A stretch of DNA of 64,000 nt. It comes from Dyella sp. SG609 (GTDB lineage: Bacteria > Pseudomonadota > Gammaproteobacteria > Xanthomonadales > Rhodanobacteraceae). Below, piece after piece: positions 1 through 7,776 of this stretch. Location: positions 186,001-250,000 of the forward strand of contig NZ_JAAZQJ010000002.1 of NCBI RefSeq assembly GCF_012275375.1, read 5' to 3'. Each line of letters begins with the position of its first letter. Position 1 is the first letter of the stretch. The notes under the pieces were generated by a model. It made no database searches and was not told the origin of the DNA. It saw nothing but the letters and a program-made list of their open reading frames with translations. The position numbers were made by a program, and so were the translations under genes.

Positions 1-962
1 GTGGATGCGCTACGCCTTGCCAGCCAGATCATCGCCGCGATGCCGGCCAGCACGAAGGCCACCGGCAAGACCGGCAGGCCGGGCAGCAGCATCACGATAA
101 ACAGCGTGATGCCCACCACCATCAAGGTGCGCGGGTTGGACAGCACCTGCTTGGCGATCTCGCCGCCCAGCTCCGCATCCGACGCGGCGCGCGTGATGAT
201 GATGCCGGTCGCCACCGCGATCACCAGCGAGGGAATCTGCGTGACGATGCCGTCGCCCACCGTCAGCAGGGTGTAGCGGTGCACGGCCTCGGTCCACGGC
301 ATCCCATGCTGGAGCATGCCGATGGACAGGCCGCCGATGATGTCGATCAGCAGAATGACGATGCCGGCGATGGCGTCGCCCTTGACGAACTTGGTGGCGC
401 CGTCCATCGCGCCGTAGAAGTTCGCCTCGCGCTCGATCAGGGAGCGGCGGCGGCGGGCCTCGGCCTCGTCGATCAGCCCCATGTTCATGTCGGCGTCGAT
501 GCTCATCTGCTTGCCGGGCATGCTGTCCAGGGTGAAGCGCGCGGCCACTTCCGCCACGCGCTGCGCGCCGCTGGTCACCACCACGTACTGCACCACCACC
601 AGGATCAGGAACACCACCAGGCCGATCACATAGTTGCCGCCCACCACATAGCTGCCCACCGCACCGATCACATGGCCGGCGCTGCCGCCGTTGAGGATCA
701 GCCGCGTGGCCGACACGTTCAGCGCCAGGCGGAACAGCGTGGTGATCAGCAGCAGCGACGGAAAGGTGGAAAAGCTCAGCGGCGAGTCGGTGAGGAAGGT
801 GATCAGCAGCACCAGCAAGGCGATGCTGAAGTTCACGATCAGCAGGAAATCCAGCAGCCCCGGCGAGACCGGCACGAACAGGATGGTGAGGATGAAGATC
901 ATCGCGCCGACCAGCGCGAGATCCCGCCTGCCATCCAGCAGCTGGCGCAGCAGCCCCTTCAT
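1..962 (-). CDS. sctV: Type III secretion export-gate protein SctV (FHIPEP family), 3' truncated by window edge
   Basis: Forms the inner-membrane export gate of the type III secretion injectisome. The ATG at 962 overlaps the sctU stop as ATGA, and the frame stays open for 320 codons to the window edge, so only the N-terminal membrane half is present; the family is usually about 640-700 residues. Visible are several hydrophobic helices, the FHIPEP signature RLALNVSATRLIL at residues 78-90, the conserved cytoplasmic loop around FTLDSMPGKQMSIDADMN (143-160), and GDAIAGIVILLIDIIGG (195-211). It is the last visible gene of the TPR-sctS-sctT-sctU-sctV operon. The flagellar paralogue FlhA is the alternative, but the presence of sctS, sctT and sctU without any flagellar gene favours SctV. 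Confidence 0.93.
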   Translation of the reverse strand, partial: MKGLLRQLLDGRRDLALVGAMIFILTILFVPVSPGLLDFLLIVNFSIALLVLLITFLTDSPLSFSTFPSLLLITTLFRLALNVSATRLILNGGSAGHVIGAVGSYVVGGNYVIGLVVFLILVVVQYVVVTSGAQRVAEVAARFTLDSMPGKQMSIDADMNMGLIDEAEARRRRSLIEREANFYGAMDGATKFVKGDAIAGIVILLIDIIGGLSIGMLQHGMPWTEAVHRYTLLTVGDGIVTQIPSLVIAVATGIIITRAASDAELGGEIAKQVLSNPRTLMVVGITLFIVMLLPGLPVLPVAFVLAGIAAMIWLARRSAS

Positions 963-2029
963 GTATGCACCTTGTGGCCCGGGCGCGACATCACCCAGCG
1001 GTAGACGGCGCCGACCTCGCCATAGCGTTCGGCCGGCACGCTCTCGTCCAGCGCGCATTCGCGGAACAGCGCACGGGCCAGCGCCGGCGAGCGCACGATC
1101 GGCACGCCATGCCGCGCCGCCACCTGGCGGATGCGCGCGCTGAGCCAGCCGCTGCCCTTGGACAGCACCACCGGCGCGAGCATGCGCGAGCGGCGGTACT
1201 GCAAGGCCACCGCCACGTGCGTGGGGTTGGTCACCACCACGTCGGCGGACGGCACGCGCGCCACCGACTGGATGCGCTTGAGCATGTCGCGCGCAAGGCG
1301 GCGGCGCTTGGAGCGGATGGCCGGGTCGCCTTCGCGGCGCTTGTGTTCGTCCTTCAGCTCGCGGCGGCTCATGCGCAGCTTGCGGATGAATTCGCGGCGC
1401 GAGAACAGCAGGTCCAGCACCGCGATCAGGCCGAATACGAACAGCAGCCACTTGGCCAGATGGCCGAACAGATCCGCCAGCTCCGCCGGAATCGCCGCCG
1501 GCGCCGCGACCGCGGTAGCCATCAGCGGCTGCCACAGCGCATGCGCCATCCACGCCAGCACGGCGGCCAGGATGCCCAGCTTCAGCAGCAGGCGGCCCAG
1601 GTCCCACAGCGTGCGCAGCGAGACGATGCGCTTGAAACCCTTGACGGGATTCAGTCGCGAAGCGTCGGGCTTCAATGGCTGCGTCGAGAACATCGGCCCG
1701 GTCTGCAGCAGATTGGCGGCGATGGCGGCGATGACCAATGCAAAGATCGACGGCGCCAGCGCATGCCACACCGGCGCGAACGCACCGCCCAGCCAATGCC
1801 ACAGTCCGGCGCCGGGCGCCGGCGCCGCGCCGGCCATCGCCAGCGAAGCGCGCACCGCATCGGCCATGGCGCGGCCGATGCCGGCCAGCCCCGCGATAAA
1901 GGCGAAGCAGAACACCGCCAGGCAGATCACCGCCGTCAGCTCGGTGCTGCGCGCGGCCTGCCCTTTCTCGCGCGCTTCCTGCAGGCGGAACGGCGATGGC
2001 TGTTCGGTCTTGTCCTGATCTTCGGCCAT
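959..2029 (-). CDS. sctU: Type III secretion switch protein SctU (YscU/HrcU/FlhB family)
   Basis: Inner-membrane component of the export apparatus that switches substrate specificity after self-cleavage. The 356-residue product has the family N-terminus (DKTEQPSPFRLQEAREKGQ, residues 6-24), four hydrophobic segments, a basic linker (about 211-252) and the autocleavage motif NPTH at 268-271 in the context VVVTNPTHVAVALQY. Length is normal. The ATG at 2029 lies one base after the sctT stop, and the gene ends in an ATGA overlap with sctV, so the genes are translationally coupled. Confidence 0.96.
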   Translation of the reverse strand: MAEDQDKTEQPSPFRLQEAREKGQAARSTELTAVICLAVFCFAFIAGLAGIGRAMADAVRASLAMAGAAPAPGAGLWHWLGGAFAPVWHALAPSIFALVIAAIAANLLQTGPMFSTQPLKPDASRLNPVKGFKRIVSLRTLWDLGRLLLKLGILAAVLAWMAHALWQPLMATAVAAPAAIPAELADLFGHLAKWLLFVFGLIAVLDLLFSRREFIRKLRMSRRELKDEHKRREGDPAIRSKRRRLARDMLKRIQSVARVPSADVVVTNPTHVAVALQYRRSRMLAPVVLSKGSGWLSARIRQVAARHGVPIVRSPALARALFRECALDESVPAERYGEVGAVYRWVMSRPGHKVHT

Positions 2030-2030
2030 C

Positions 2031-2777
2031 TCAGCCCCGGACCATGGATTGCGCGCCGGCCAGGCCGTCCGCGAACAGCCGCCCCAGCAGCGCCGGCGCC
2101 AGGCGCAAGGAACCGGCCAGCAGCACCAGCACCGTCGCCACCTTCAGCGGCAAGGCGAGAAAATAGATATTCGCCTGCGGCATCGAGCGGCTGGCGAAGG
2201 CCACCGCGATATCCACCGCGAACAGGCCCAGCACGACAGGTAGCGTCACCATCAGGCCGAGCAGAAATTGCGAGCCGAGCAGGTTCAGCAGTGCCGTGAG
2301 CGAGGGCGCATGCGCTGCCGCGCCCAGCGGCACCCAGCGCACCGAGGCGACCAGGTGGCGCAGCAGCAGCAGATGGAAACCGAGCGCGAAGAAGGTGAGC
2401 GTGCCGGCCAGCGACAGCACCGTGCCGAGCAGCGAATCGGTGCCCTGCAAGGCCGGATTGAACAGGTTCGCCGAGGCCAGACCCGCCTGCACGTCGAGCA
2501 TGCGTGCGGAGAAACCCAGCGACGCCATCGGCAGCATCACCGCCAGCCCGTAGCAGGCGCCGACCAGCAATTCGGAACAGGCCGCCAGCACCAGATCCGC
2601 CGGCATTGCCGACGGCGCGGCGATGCCGGTGAGCAGCCACGACAGCGCCAGCAGCAGGATCGCGCGCACGTGCAGCGGCGCCCACGCGAACGGCGTAAAC
2701 GCCGGCATCAGCAAGACGGGGACGAAACGCAGCGTGGCCAGCATCCAGGCCACCACGGCAAGCTGCAGGCCGATCAT
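2031..2777 (-). CDS. sctT: Type III secretion export-apparatus protein SctT (HrcT/YscT/FliR family)
   Basis: Polytopic inner-membrane protein of the SctRST export pore. The chosen ATG at 2777 overlaps the sctS stop as ATGA and gives 248 residues, close to the family length of about 260. The open frame runs further upstream, but that extension only reads sctS out of frame. About six hydrophobic segments span the protein, and the central ARMLDVQAGLASANLFNPAL (residues 91-110) matches the conserved FliR/SctT region. The partner sctR is not adjacent in this window. Confidence 0.93.
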   Translation of the reverse strand: MIGLQLAVVAWMLATLRFVPVLLMPAFTPFAWAPLHVRAILLLALSWLLTGIAAPSAMPADLVLAACSELLVGACYGLAVMLPMASLGFSARMLDVQAGLASANLFNPALQGTDSLLGTVLSLAGTLTFFALGFHLLLLRHLVASVRWVPLGAAAHAPSLTALLNLLGSQFLLGLMVTLPVVLGLFAVDIAVAFASRSMPQANIYFLALPLKVATVLVLLAGSLRLAPALLGRLFADGLAGAQSMVRG

Positions 2778-3046
2778 GCCGATCCCATGCCTCCCGCCAT
2801 GCCGATCACCTGCCGGGCGAATTCCACCACCACGGCCATCATCCACGAGCCCAGCAACAGGAACAGCGCCACCACCAGGATCAGCTTGGGGATGAAGGTG
2901 AGCGTCATCTCCTGGATCTGCGTGACCACCTGGAACACCGACACCAGCAGACCCACCAGCAAGGTGCCGAGCAGGATCGGCGCGGACACCTTCGCCGCGG
3001 TCAACAGCATCTGGGCCAGCAGGTGCATGCCGGTATCGGCGTCCAT
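2774..3046 (-). CDS. sctS: Type III secretion export-apparatus protein SctS (HrcS/YscS/FliQ family)
   Basis: Small two-helix inner-membrane protein of the SctRST pore. The ATG at 3046 gives 90 residues, the usual family size. It has two hydrophobic segments (about 12-36 and 50-73) separated by the conserved VVTQIQEMTLTFIPKL stretch (residues 40-55). It starts two bases after the TPR-protein stop and overlaps sctT by ATGA. The longer in-frame start at 3190 lies inside the TPR gene and is rejected. Confidence 0.94.
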   Translation of the reverse strand: MDADTGMHLLAQMLLTAAKVSAPILLGTLLVGLLVSVFQVVTQIQEMTLTFIPKLILVVALFLLLGSWMMAVVVEFARQVIGMAGGMGSA

Positions 3047-3048
3047 GC

Positions 3049-4188
3049 TCAGGCGCGTCCGGCCGGGCGCAGGCGCGCCTGCAGCTGCTGGATGAAATCG
3101 ACCGGGCGGCGCGTGGTGTCGATGCCCGCTTCGGCCAGGATGCCGTCGACCATCGCCGCCGCCTCGCGGTCGCGCCCTTCCGCGCTCCACAGCAGGCTTT
3201 GCGCATAGCGGGCGTTGCGGCTTTGCGGGTCCAGGCGGAGTGCGCGCTTGATGTCGCTGCGCGCTTCGTCGGCATGGCCGTTCAGCGCATGCACCAGGGC
3301 GATGCCGCCGTGGGATTCACCGAAGTTGCGGTCCAGATCGAGCGCCTTGCTGAAATGCGCGTACGCCTGGGCCGGGTTGCCGAGCAGAAGATCGCACCAG
3401 GCCAGCGCGTGCCAGGTGCCGATGTGCTGGCTCATGCGGTCCGTGGCGCGGCTGAGAAAAGCATGCGCGGCAGGCACGTCGCCATTGAGCATCAACGCTT
3501 CACCGGCACCGGCGAGTGCGCGGCCGGCTTCCGGCTGCGTGGCCAATACCTGGGCGAAGGACTGGTAGGCGGACTGGGCATCGTGCGACCACAAGCCGAG
3601 CGTGCCCAGCGTGGTGAGTGCGTCCGATTGCGCGGCGTCGATGCTGAGCGCGTGCTGCGCGGCATCGCGCGCATCGGCCACCTGCGCCAGGTCGAGGTAA
3701 AGCATCGCCAGCAGGCCCCAGGCCTCGGCATGCCGTGGATGGTTCTGCACCACCGCGCCGGCGACGGCCGCCGCGGCTTCGTACTGCTGGCGGTGCTGCA
3801 GCAGGCGGGCATGCAGCAGGGCGATCGCCGGTTCATCGGGCGAGCGCGGCAAGACGGAGGCAAGTACGCGTTCGGCGGCATCGAGCCGGCCCGCGCCCAG
3901 CAGCGCGAACGCAAGATCGTGGCGAACGGCGACGCTGTCGGCGCCGGCTTCGAGGCAGGCCACCAGCGCATCCGCGGCCACCGCGAAGCGGCCACGCGCC
4001 AGCTCGCATCGTCCTGTGCGGAAAAGGAAATCCGGGCGTTCGCGCAATGCGGTCGGCACGCTGTCGAGCGTGCTTTCGGCCTCGTCGAGCAGACCATGGG
4101 CCAGCAAGGCATCGACCAGATCGATCACGATCAGGTCATTGCCCGGGTCCTGGCGATGGAAATCCCGCAGTTGGATCAGCCTGTCCAT
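3049..4188 (-). CDS. TPR-repeat protein leading the type III secretion operon
   Basis: A 379-residue helical protein, rich in Ala and Leu, made of about nine degenerate tetratricopeptide units; clear examples lie around AEAWGLLAMLYLDLAQVADA and GTWHALAWCDLLLGNPAQAY. It has no signal peptide or membrane segment. The start at 4188 is preceded by GGGAGG five bases upstream; an in-frame ATG seven codons earlier lacks such a site. It is the first gene of the sctS-sctT-sctU-sctV operon and ends two bases before sctS, where sctR would often be found. A chaperone or assembly role in secretion is inferred from context only. I do not recognise the subfamily. Confidence 0.8.
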   Translation of the reverse strand: MDRLIQLRDFHRQDPGNDLIVIDLVDALLAHGLLDEAESTLDSVPTALRERPDFLFRTGRCELARGRFAVAADALVACLEAGADSVAVRHDLAFALLGAGRLDAAERVLASVLPRSPDEPAIALLHARLLQHRQQYEAAAAVAGAVVQNHPRHAEAWGLLAMLYLDLAQVADARDAAQHALSIDAAQSDALTTLGTLGLWSHDAQSAYQSFAQVLATQPEAGRALAGAGEALMLNGDVPAAHAFLSRATDRMSQHIGTWHALAWCDLLLGNPAQAYAHFSKALDLDRNFGESHGGIALVHALNGHADEARSDIKRALRLDPQSRNARYAQSLLWSAEGRDREAAAMVDGILAEAGIDTTRRPVDFIQQLQARLRPAGRA

Positions 4189-4809
4189 GGCGACCTCCCG
4201 TTTGACCACTCCCTGTCACGAACGGCGGCGCCCGCAGGCACCACGACGAACCGGTACGACACTTCCCCTCCAACGACCCTTTCCAAGGCCGGCACTGCGT
4301 CCCCTGAACAACCGCCAGATCCCTATCCATGCGGCACGCCAAATCAGCATAGGGGTGAAGGAAATGGCATAGCAAGATCAACTTTGTGGCGTTTTTGGTT
4401 CACAAATGACCGAAAGAAAATGTGATTTATATCGTGAAGAAAATGTCTAAGAAGCTCCGTTTATCGGGTGATTGATTCGGCAACTTCTTTTGCTTGTTAT
4501 AAATTTTTGTGTCGTTATTTCTTGCGACCGCATCAGGGCGCGACGCCACAGATGAATGATTTCTTGCACCAGGCTTTCCTGTTTTAGCGACTTTGGGTCA
4601 TTTGGGCATGGGCAGGGATTTCAGCACTTGTATGCAGTGCAGCAATCGACGGAACATCGCGCACGCGTGCAAAGCGCCCTTCCCCAAACAACTCCTGTCT
4701 ACTGGAATATCAAGCCACGTCGCGGGGTTTCGCGGCCTCGAATTGGGCTGAAATTACGCGGCGATAATCGACAGAATTAATCCAGTAGAAAATACAAATA
4801 GCCCTTGAA
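4189..4809. other. AT-rich divergent intergenic region
   Basis: A 621-base gap between the minus-strand type III operon and the plus-strand DUF4291 gene. The part from about 4380 to 4560 is clearly richer in A and T than its surroundings. It should hold the type III operon promoter. I find no convincing gene, PIP box or sigma-54 site in it. Confidence 0.5.
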
Positions 4810-5382
4810 ATGACGCAAACAAACTTTCCCCAACGCCAGATTCGCGCGCTTTACAACGAGCACACGCTCCGCGTTTATCAGGCCTATTCCCACGCCATCG
4901 CCGACAGCGCCCTCGCCCACCAGACCTTCGTCTCGCCACCGTTCAAGCGCGAGCGCATGACGTGGATCAAGCCGTCTTTCCTATGGATGATGTATCGCGC
5001 CGGATGGGGTGAGAAAGACGATGGACAGCGGCGGATTCTCGCTATCGACATTACTCACGAAGGCTTTGCGTGGGCGCTTGCGCATAGCTGCCCGAGCCAT
5101 CCGGAGCCAGGCATGAGTGCGGATGAGTGGGAGGAGCTCAAGCGGAGATCGCCAGTGCGGATTCAGTGGGATCCGGAGCGGGATCTGCATCTGAATCCGC
5201 TGGATTATCGGGCGATTCAGATGGGGTTGAGTGGGGAGGCGGTGGAGCGGTATGTGGGGGAGTGGATTCGGGGGATTGAGGATGTTACGTCGGAGGCGCG
5301 GGGGATTCATGGGCTTGTGCGCGAAAACCGGTTGCTTGAGGCGAGGAGTGCTTTGCCAAATGAACAGCCTTATTCGGGATGA
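4810..5382 (+). CDS. DUF4291 family protein
   Basis: A 190-residue cytoplasmic protein matching the DUF4291 pattern from end to end: IRALYNEHTLRVYQAYS near the N-terminus, FVSPPFKRERMTWIKPSFLW at 40-59, SPVRIQWDPERDLHLNPLDY at 115-134, and AIQMGLSGEAVERYV. The biochemical function of the family is unknown. It stands alone on the plus strand between the type III operon and the toxin-immunity array. The second half (about 5110-5340) uses unusually many G-ending codons and purine-rich stretches compared with the first half. Confidence 0.85.
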   Translation: MTQTNFPQRQIRALYNEHTLRVYQAYSHAIADSALAHQTFVSPPFKRERMTWIKPSFLWMMYRAGWGEKDDGQRRILAIDITHEGFAWALAHSCPSHPEPGMSADEWEELKRRSPVRIQWDPERDLHLNPLDYRAIQMGLSGEAVERYVGEWIRGIEDVTSEARGIHGLVRENRLLEARSALPNEQPYSG

Positions 5383-5526
5383 CTATTGACGATAAATGTA
5401 CGGCCGCGACCGATTAGCAAACATTGCATCGCCGAAACAGCGCGCGCCGTACAAATATCCCATCCCTTCAAGCCTCGAACTCGGCCACCAACTCAGCCAA
5501 ACAACCAGAGTCGCGCAAAACCCCGA

Positions 5527-5796
5527 TTAATTCTTTTCAGAAATTTGACCACCCATTAGATCAAGAAGAATTTCATCCAGCCTTTCATCACTCAGCCCCG
5601 TCGCGGCGCCATCCGAGCTTTTTCGACGATTTCAATTGATCACTGTCACCATTACTGACGGCGAAACCCCATCAAAATCAGAATAGAGCAGATCGGCCAG
5701 CTCGGAATTTGTGCGCACCTGCTGCCGCTCAAGCAATGCCTTGAACGCTTGACTGGGCAACATCCCCGATCTTAGTAAATCTCTAATGGAACTCAT
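5527..5796 (-). pseudogene. Immunity-like small gene split by an in-frame TGA
   Basis: From the ATG at 5796, with GGTGA six bases upstream, the minus strand reads 54 residues beginning MSSIRDLLRSGMLPSQAFKA to a TGA at 5634-5632. The same frame then continues for 34 more codons, with normal-looking sequence (GLSDERLDEILLDLMGGQIS), to a TAA at 5529-5527. The TGA follows a VTVIN context where TGG would be the simplest ancestor, so this looks like a roughly 90-residue gene broken by one nonsense change. It is the outermost member of the immunity array downstream of the Rhs gene. The family is not recognised; 'immunity' is inferred from position, size and acidity. Confidence 0.55.
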
Positions 5797-5810
5797 ATAT
5801 TCACCAGACA

Positions 5811-5990
5811 GACAAAGGGGCCGGAGGTGGTTAAGCGCTTACTCGAAACGATGGCGCCATCTGACATGCCGTAAAGAAGGATGCTGATGTCGCCAGCTTT
5901 TGTCATCGCCAAATATCTGCATATCAGTTCATCGAAGAACTCAGCATGCCTCGCGGACTGCGCCTACTTGAAGTATGAGCGCGAGCTGGG
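5811..5990. repeat. Dispersed repeat copy A (long form, right half missing)
   Basis: Begins GACAAAGGGGCCGGAGG and matches copy C almost base for base for about 175 bases, up to GAGCGCGAGCTGGG. Sequence identity then stops exactly where copy B begins, so B appears to have replaced or inserted into the right half of A. On the plus strand a short frame (about 5887-5990) ends YLKYERELG, like the corresponding frame in copy C. Confidence 0.8.
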
Positions 5991-5991
5991 A

Positions 5992-6105
5992 GACAAAGGG
6001 GCCGGGGGTAGTTAAGCGCTTACTCGACTCGCCGGAAGCGCTCGATATGAGGCAGCCGAAGTTGAGATTCTGGCCACCGCACTTAACTACCTCCGGCCCC
6101 TTATT
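5992..6105. repeat. Dispersed repeat copy B (short form with inverted ends)
   Basis: About 110 bases bounded by inverted ends: GGGGCCGGGGGTAGTTAAG at 5998-6016 and CTTAACTACCTCCGGCCCC at 6082-6100, 19 bases with one mismatch. The interior is nearly identical to copy D. Relative to copy C it lacks the central part, like a deletion derivative of a longer element. It sits directly downstream of the immunity gene ending at 6130. Confidence 0.85.
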
Positions 6106-6129
6106 GCGCCCCTTTATCATACACGTCCA

Positions 6130-6519
6130 TTATTGCGCTTTTTCAGGTGGCTCTGGCTGACTCTCCGTCCAGTTCCAGCCCGTCTCGCTAATTATGAGGT
6201 CCTCAAAATCGCAAGATGCAGTAACAATCCTCCCCCCACTCCTGATTTGCCGAATGAGTGCCGCAACCCTCAACTGGAAACCCATAACCTGCTCATCCAA
6301 CTCGTCCTCCGCCACTATTTCGACATAGTACTTCGATGCCTCAATAAAATCGTAAGGTTTCTTATTTAGCCGCGACGGGTCAAAGTCTTCATTATTGTAA
6401 ACCAGCAAACTAACATTCATGCCCGAAAAAATATTCTTTCCAGATTCATAGACCGCCCCTTTTACCGCATCAATGACCTCATTCGTATCTATGTACAACA
6501 TGCAAGAGAACTGATCCAT
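6130..6519 (-). CDS. Probable immunity protein for the adjacent orphan toxin tip
   Basis: A 129-residue acidic cytoplasmic protein starting MDQFSCMLYIDTNEVIDAV, with no signal peptide or membrane segment. The start at 6519 has AGGGA about eight bases upstream; earlier in-frame ATGs at 6579 and 6564 lie in the toxin-tip remnant and lack this. It begins 10 bases after the stop of the orphan toxin tip, the usual toxin-immunity arrangement, which is the basis for the call. The immunity family is not recognised. The region is AT-richer than the flanking genome. Confidence 0.6.
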   Translation of the reverse strand: MDQFSCMLYIDTNEVIDAVKGAVYESGKNIFSGMNVSLLVYNNEDFDPSRLNKKPYDFIEASKYYVEIVAEDELDEQVMGFQLRVAALIRQIRSGGRIVTASCDFEDLIISETGWNWTESQPEPPEKAQ

Positions 6520-6529
6520 TAAAACATCC

Positions 6530-6820
6530 CTAGAATCCGAACGATAAAGGCGTTTGCGGGCCATTATCAAAAGCGCCACCCTCTTGAATGACAGTAATTT
6601 GAACCTTGTCTTCCGGAATGTCTAAGGTTCGCGCAATAATTGCCTTCATCGCCGTCAGTTTTGCCTCACCCGCAAATATCCTACCGTTTTGGATGGCGGC
6701 GGTGCGAGACCTAAATTTAGCGCCCTTGGGTCAGGACTGCCGAATCGCTGGGCAACCAGTTCATCGAAACGCTCAGGGGAAACACGGATCCCAAAGTCAA
6801 AGTCCGAATTAGACAAAGGG
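6530..6820 (-). pseudogene. Orphan Rhs-type toxin C-terminal tip, frameshifted
   Basis: Starting right at the edge of repeat copy C, the minus strand reads NSDFDFGIRVSPERFDELVA and then QRFGSPDP. A net one-base loss near 6726-6732 shifts the frame, which continues KGAKFRSRTAAIQNGRIFAG to GGAFDNGPQTPLSFGF and a TAG at 6532-6530. Joined, this is about 95 residues of the kind found at the extreme C-terminus of polymorphic toxins. It has no start codon, and a stop lies in the repeat just upstream. It is interpreted as a displaced toxin cassette cut from its Rhs core; an immunity-like gene follows at 6519. The toxic activity is unknown. Confidence 0.6.
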
Positions 6821-6821
6821 G

Positions 6822-7131
6822 CCGGAGGTAGTTAAGCGCTTACTCGAAACGATGGCGCCATCTGACATGCCGTAAAGAAGGAGGCTGATATCGCCAGCTT
6901 TTGTCATCGCCAAATATCTGCATATCAGTTCATCGAAGAACTTAGCATGCCTCGCGGACTGAGCCTACTTGAAGTATGAGCGCGAGCTGGGTGATCAACG
7001 ACTCCAAGCGATGGTCAAAAAGGGCTTGGGCAGCCAGCATCTGTACGGCCAAAGGGCCAGCCGTCAGCCTCAAGAGGCAACCGAAGTTGACATTCCGGGA
7101 CTGCGTATAACTACCTCCGGCTCCTTATTCG
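6822..7131. repeat. Dispersed repeat copy C (long form, about 300 bases)
   Basis: The only complete long copy. Its left end GGGGCCGGAGGTAGTTAAG starts at 6828, and its right end TAACTACCTCCGG closes near 7120. The left 170 bases match copy A; the right 40 bases resemble the right part of copies B and D. On the plus strand it carries a decayed frame (LKYERELGDQRLQAMVKKGL and onward) interrupted by a TGA where copy A has TGC, and frameshifted near the right end. The right edge supplies the stop codon of the minus-strand gene ending at 7125. Confidence 0.8.
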
Positions 7132-7526
7132 CTCTTCAACGTCATGGCCTCAACCCCTTCAAAGCCCAGGTCCCGCAAGCGCTGAGCGAGTTCGATGGAG
7201 TAATCCAAGTAACCTCGCTCGTTTATAGACTTTTCAGTAAAAAAATTCTTCCCGAGTATGTCGAGAGCATCGTCAAGCTCGATGATCGACTGGCGAGTCC
7301 TATGCGTAAACTCGAGTATGTAGATGTCTGACACCTCACCCTCTGGAATTCCGAATAACACGAATTCCAACCCACCCGAATCGCCCACATAAGCAGGCAC
7401 CTCTTCGAAGCGCCCCGTATCTTCCTTCTTCAGGTGTAAGCCCTTAAATGCAAGATCAATTTTTTTCGCAAGAAGAGAGAGCGGAAGCGAAGCCGGAAAG
7501 CTTACAGTCGCAATAAAATCATTCAT
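7125..7526 (-). CDS. Orphan immunity-like protein
   Basis: A 133-residue protein starting MNDFIATVSFPASLPLSLLA. The start at 7526 is preferred over an in-frame ATG at 7562 because the latter abuts repeat copy D; the ribosome site is weak. There is no signal peptide or membrane segment, and the C-terminal half is acidic. The TAA stop (7127-7125) lies in the edge of repeat copy C. No toxin fragment remains beside it. Immunity function is inferred only from membership of the array; the family is not recognised. Confidence 0.55.
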   Translation of the reverse strand: MNDFIATVSFPASLPLSLLAKKIDLAFKGLHLKKEDTGRFEEVPAYVGDSGGLEFVLFGIPEGEVSDIYILEFTHRTRQSIIELDDALDILGKNFFTEKSINERGYLDYSIELAQRLRDLGFEGVEAMTLKSE

Positions 7527-7557
7527 ACCGCATACCGCCCTTGTAATAAAATAGTAC

Positions 7558-7672
7558 AACAAAGGGGCTGGAGGTAGTTAAACGCTTACTCGACTCGCCG
7601 AAAGCGCTCGATATGAGGCAACCGAAGTTGAGATTCTGACCACTGCATTTAACTACCCCCGGCCCGTTATTC
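7558..7672. repeat. Dispersed repeat copy D (short form)
   Basis: Short-form copy with core 7564-7665, nearly identical in its interior to copy B (CTCGATATGAGGCAACCGAA and following). Its inverted ends have drifted: GGGGCTGGAGGTAGTTAAA on the left and TTTAACTACCCCCGGCCC on the right. It separates the 7125-7526 gene from the cognate Rhs immunity gene. Confidence 0.85.
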
Positions 7673-7776
7673 CCTTATTGGGGGGGGGTACGTTCGTTCA
7701 AAAGACCAAGGAGGTATCAACTCAAGCGAAAGCCGCCGCCGTTAACACCTAGCCCCTTACCCTGTTTGGAACATAA

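Noticed and set aside
2778-3275. Upstream extension of the sctT frame giving 414 residues
   Set aside because: The extension reads sctS and the TPR gene out of frame; the ATGA junction at 2777 gives the normal family length.
5424-5639. Plus-strand frame of 71 codons beside the DUF4291 gene
   Set aside because: Antisense to the interrupted immunity-like gene; no ribosome site and no recognisable composition.
6969-7331. Plus-strand frame of 120 codons running through repeat C into the 7125-7526 gene
   Set aside because: It joins repeat sequence to antisense of an immunity-like gene, so as a whole it is not a gene; only its first part reflects the decayed frame of the repeat.
5811-7672. Repeats A-D as an insertion sequence with an active transposase
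   Set aside because: No intact transposase frame is present in any copy; only a decayed, unidentified frame.
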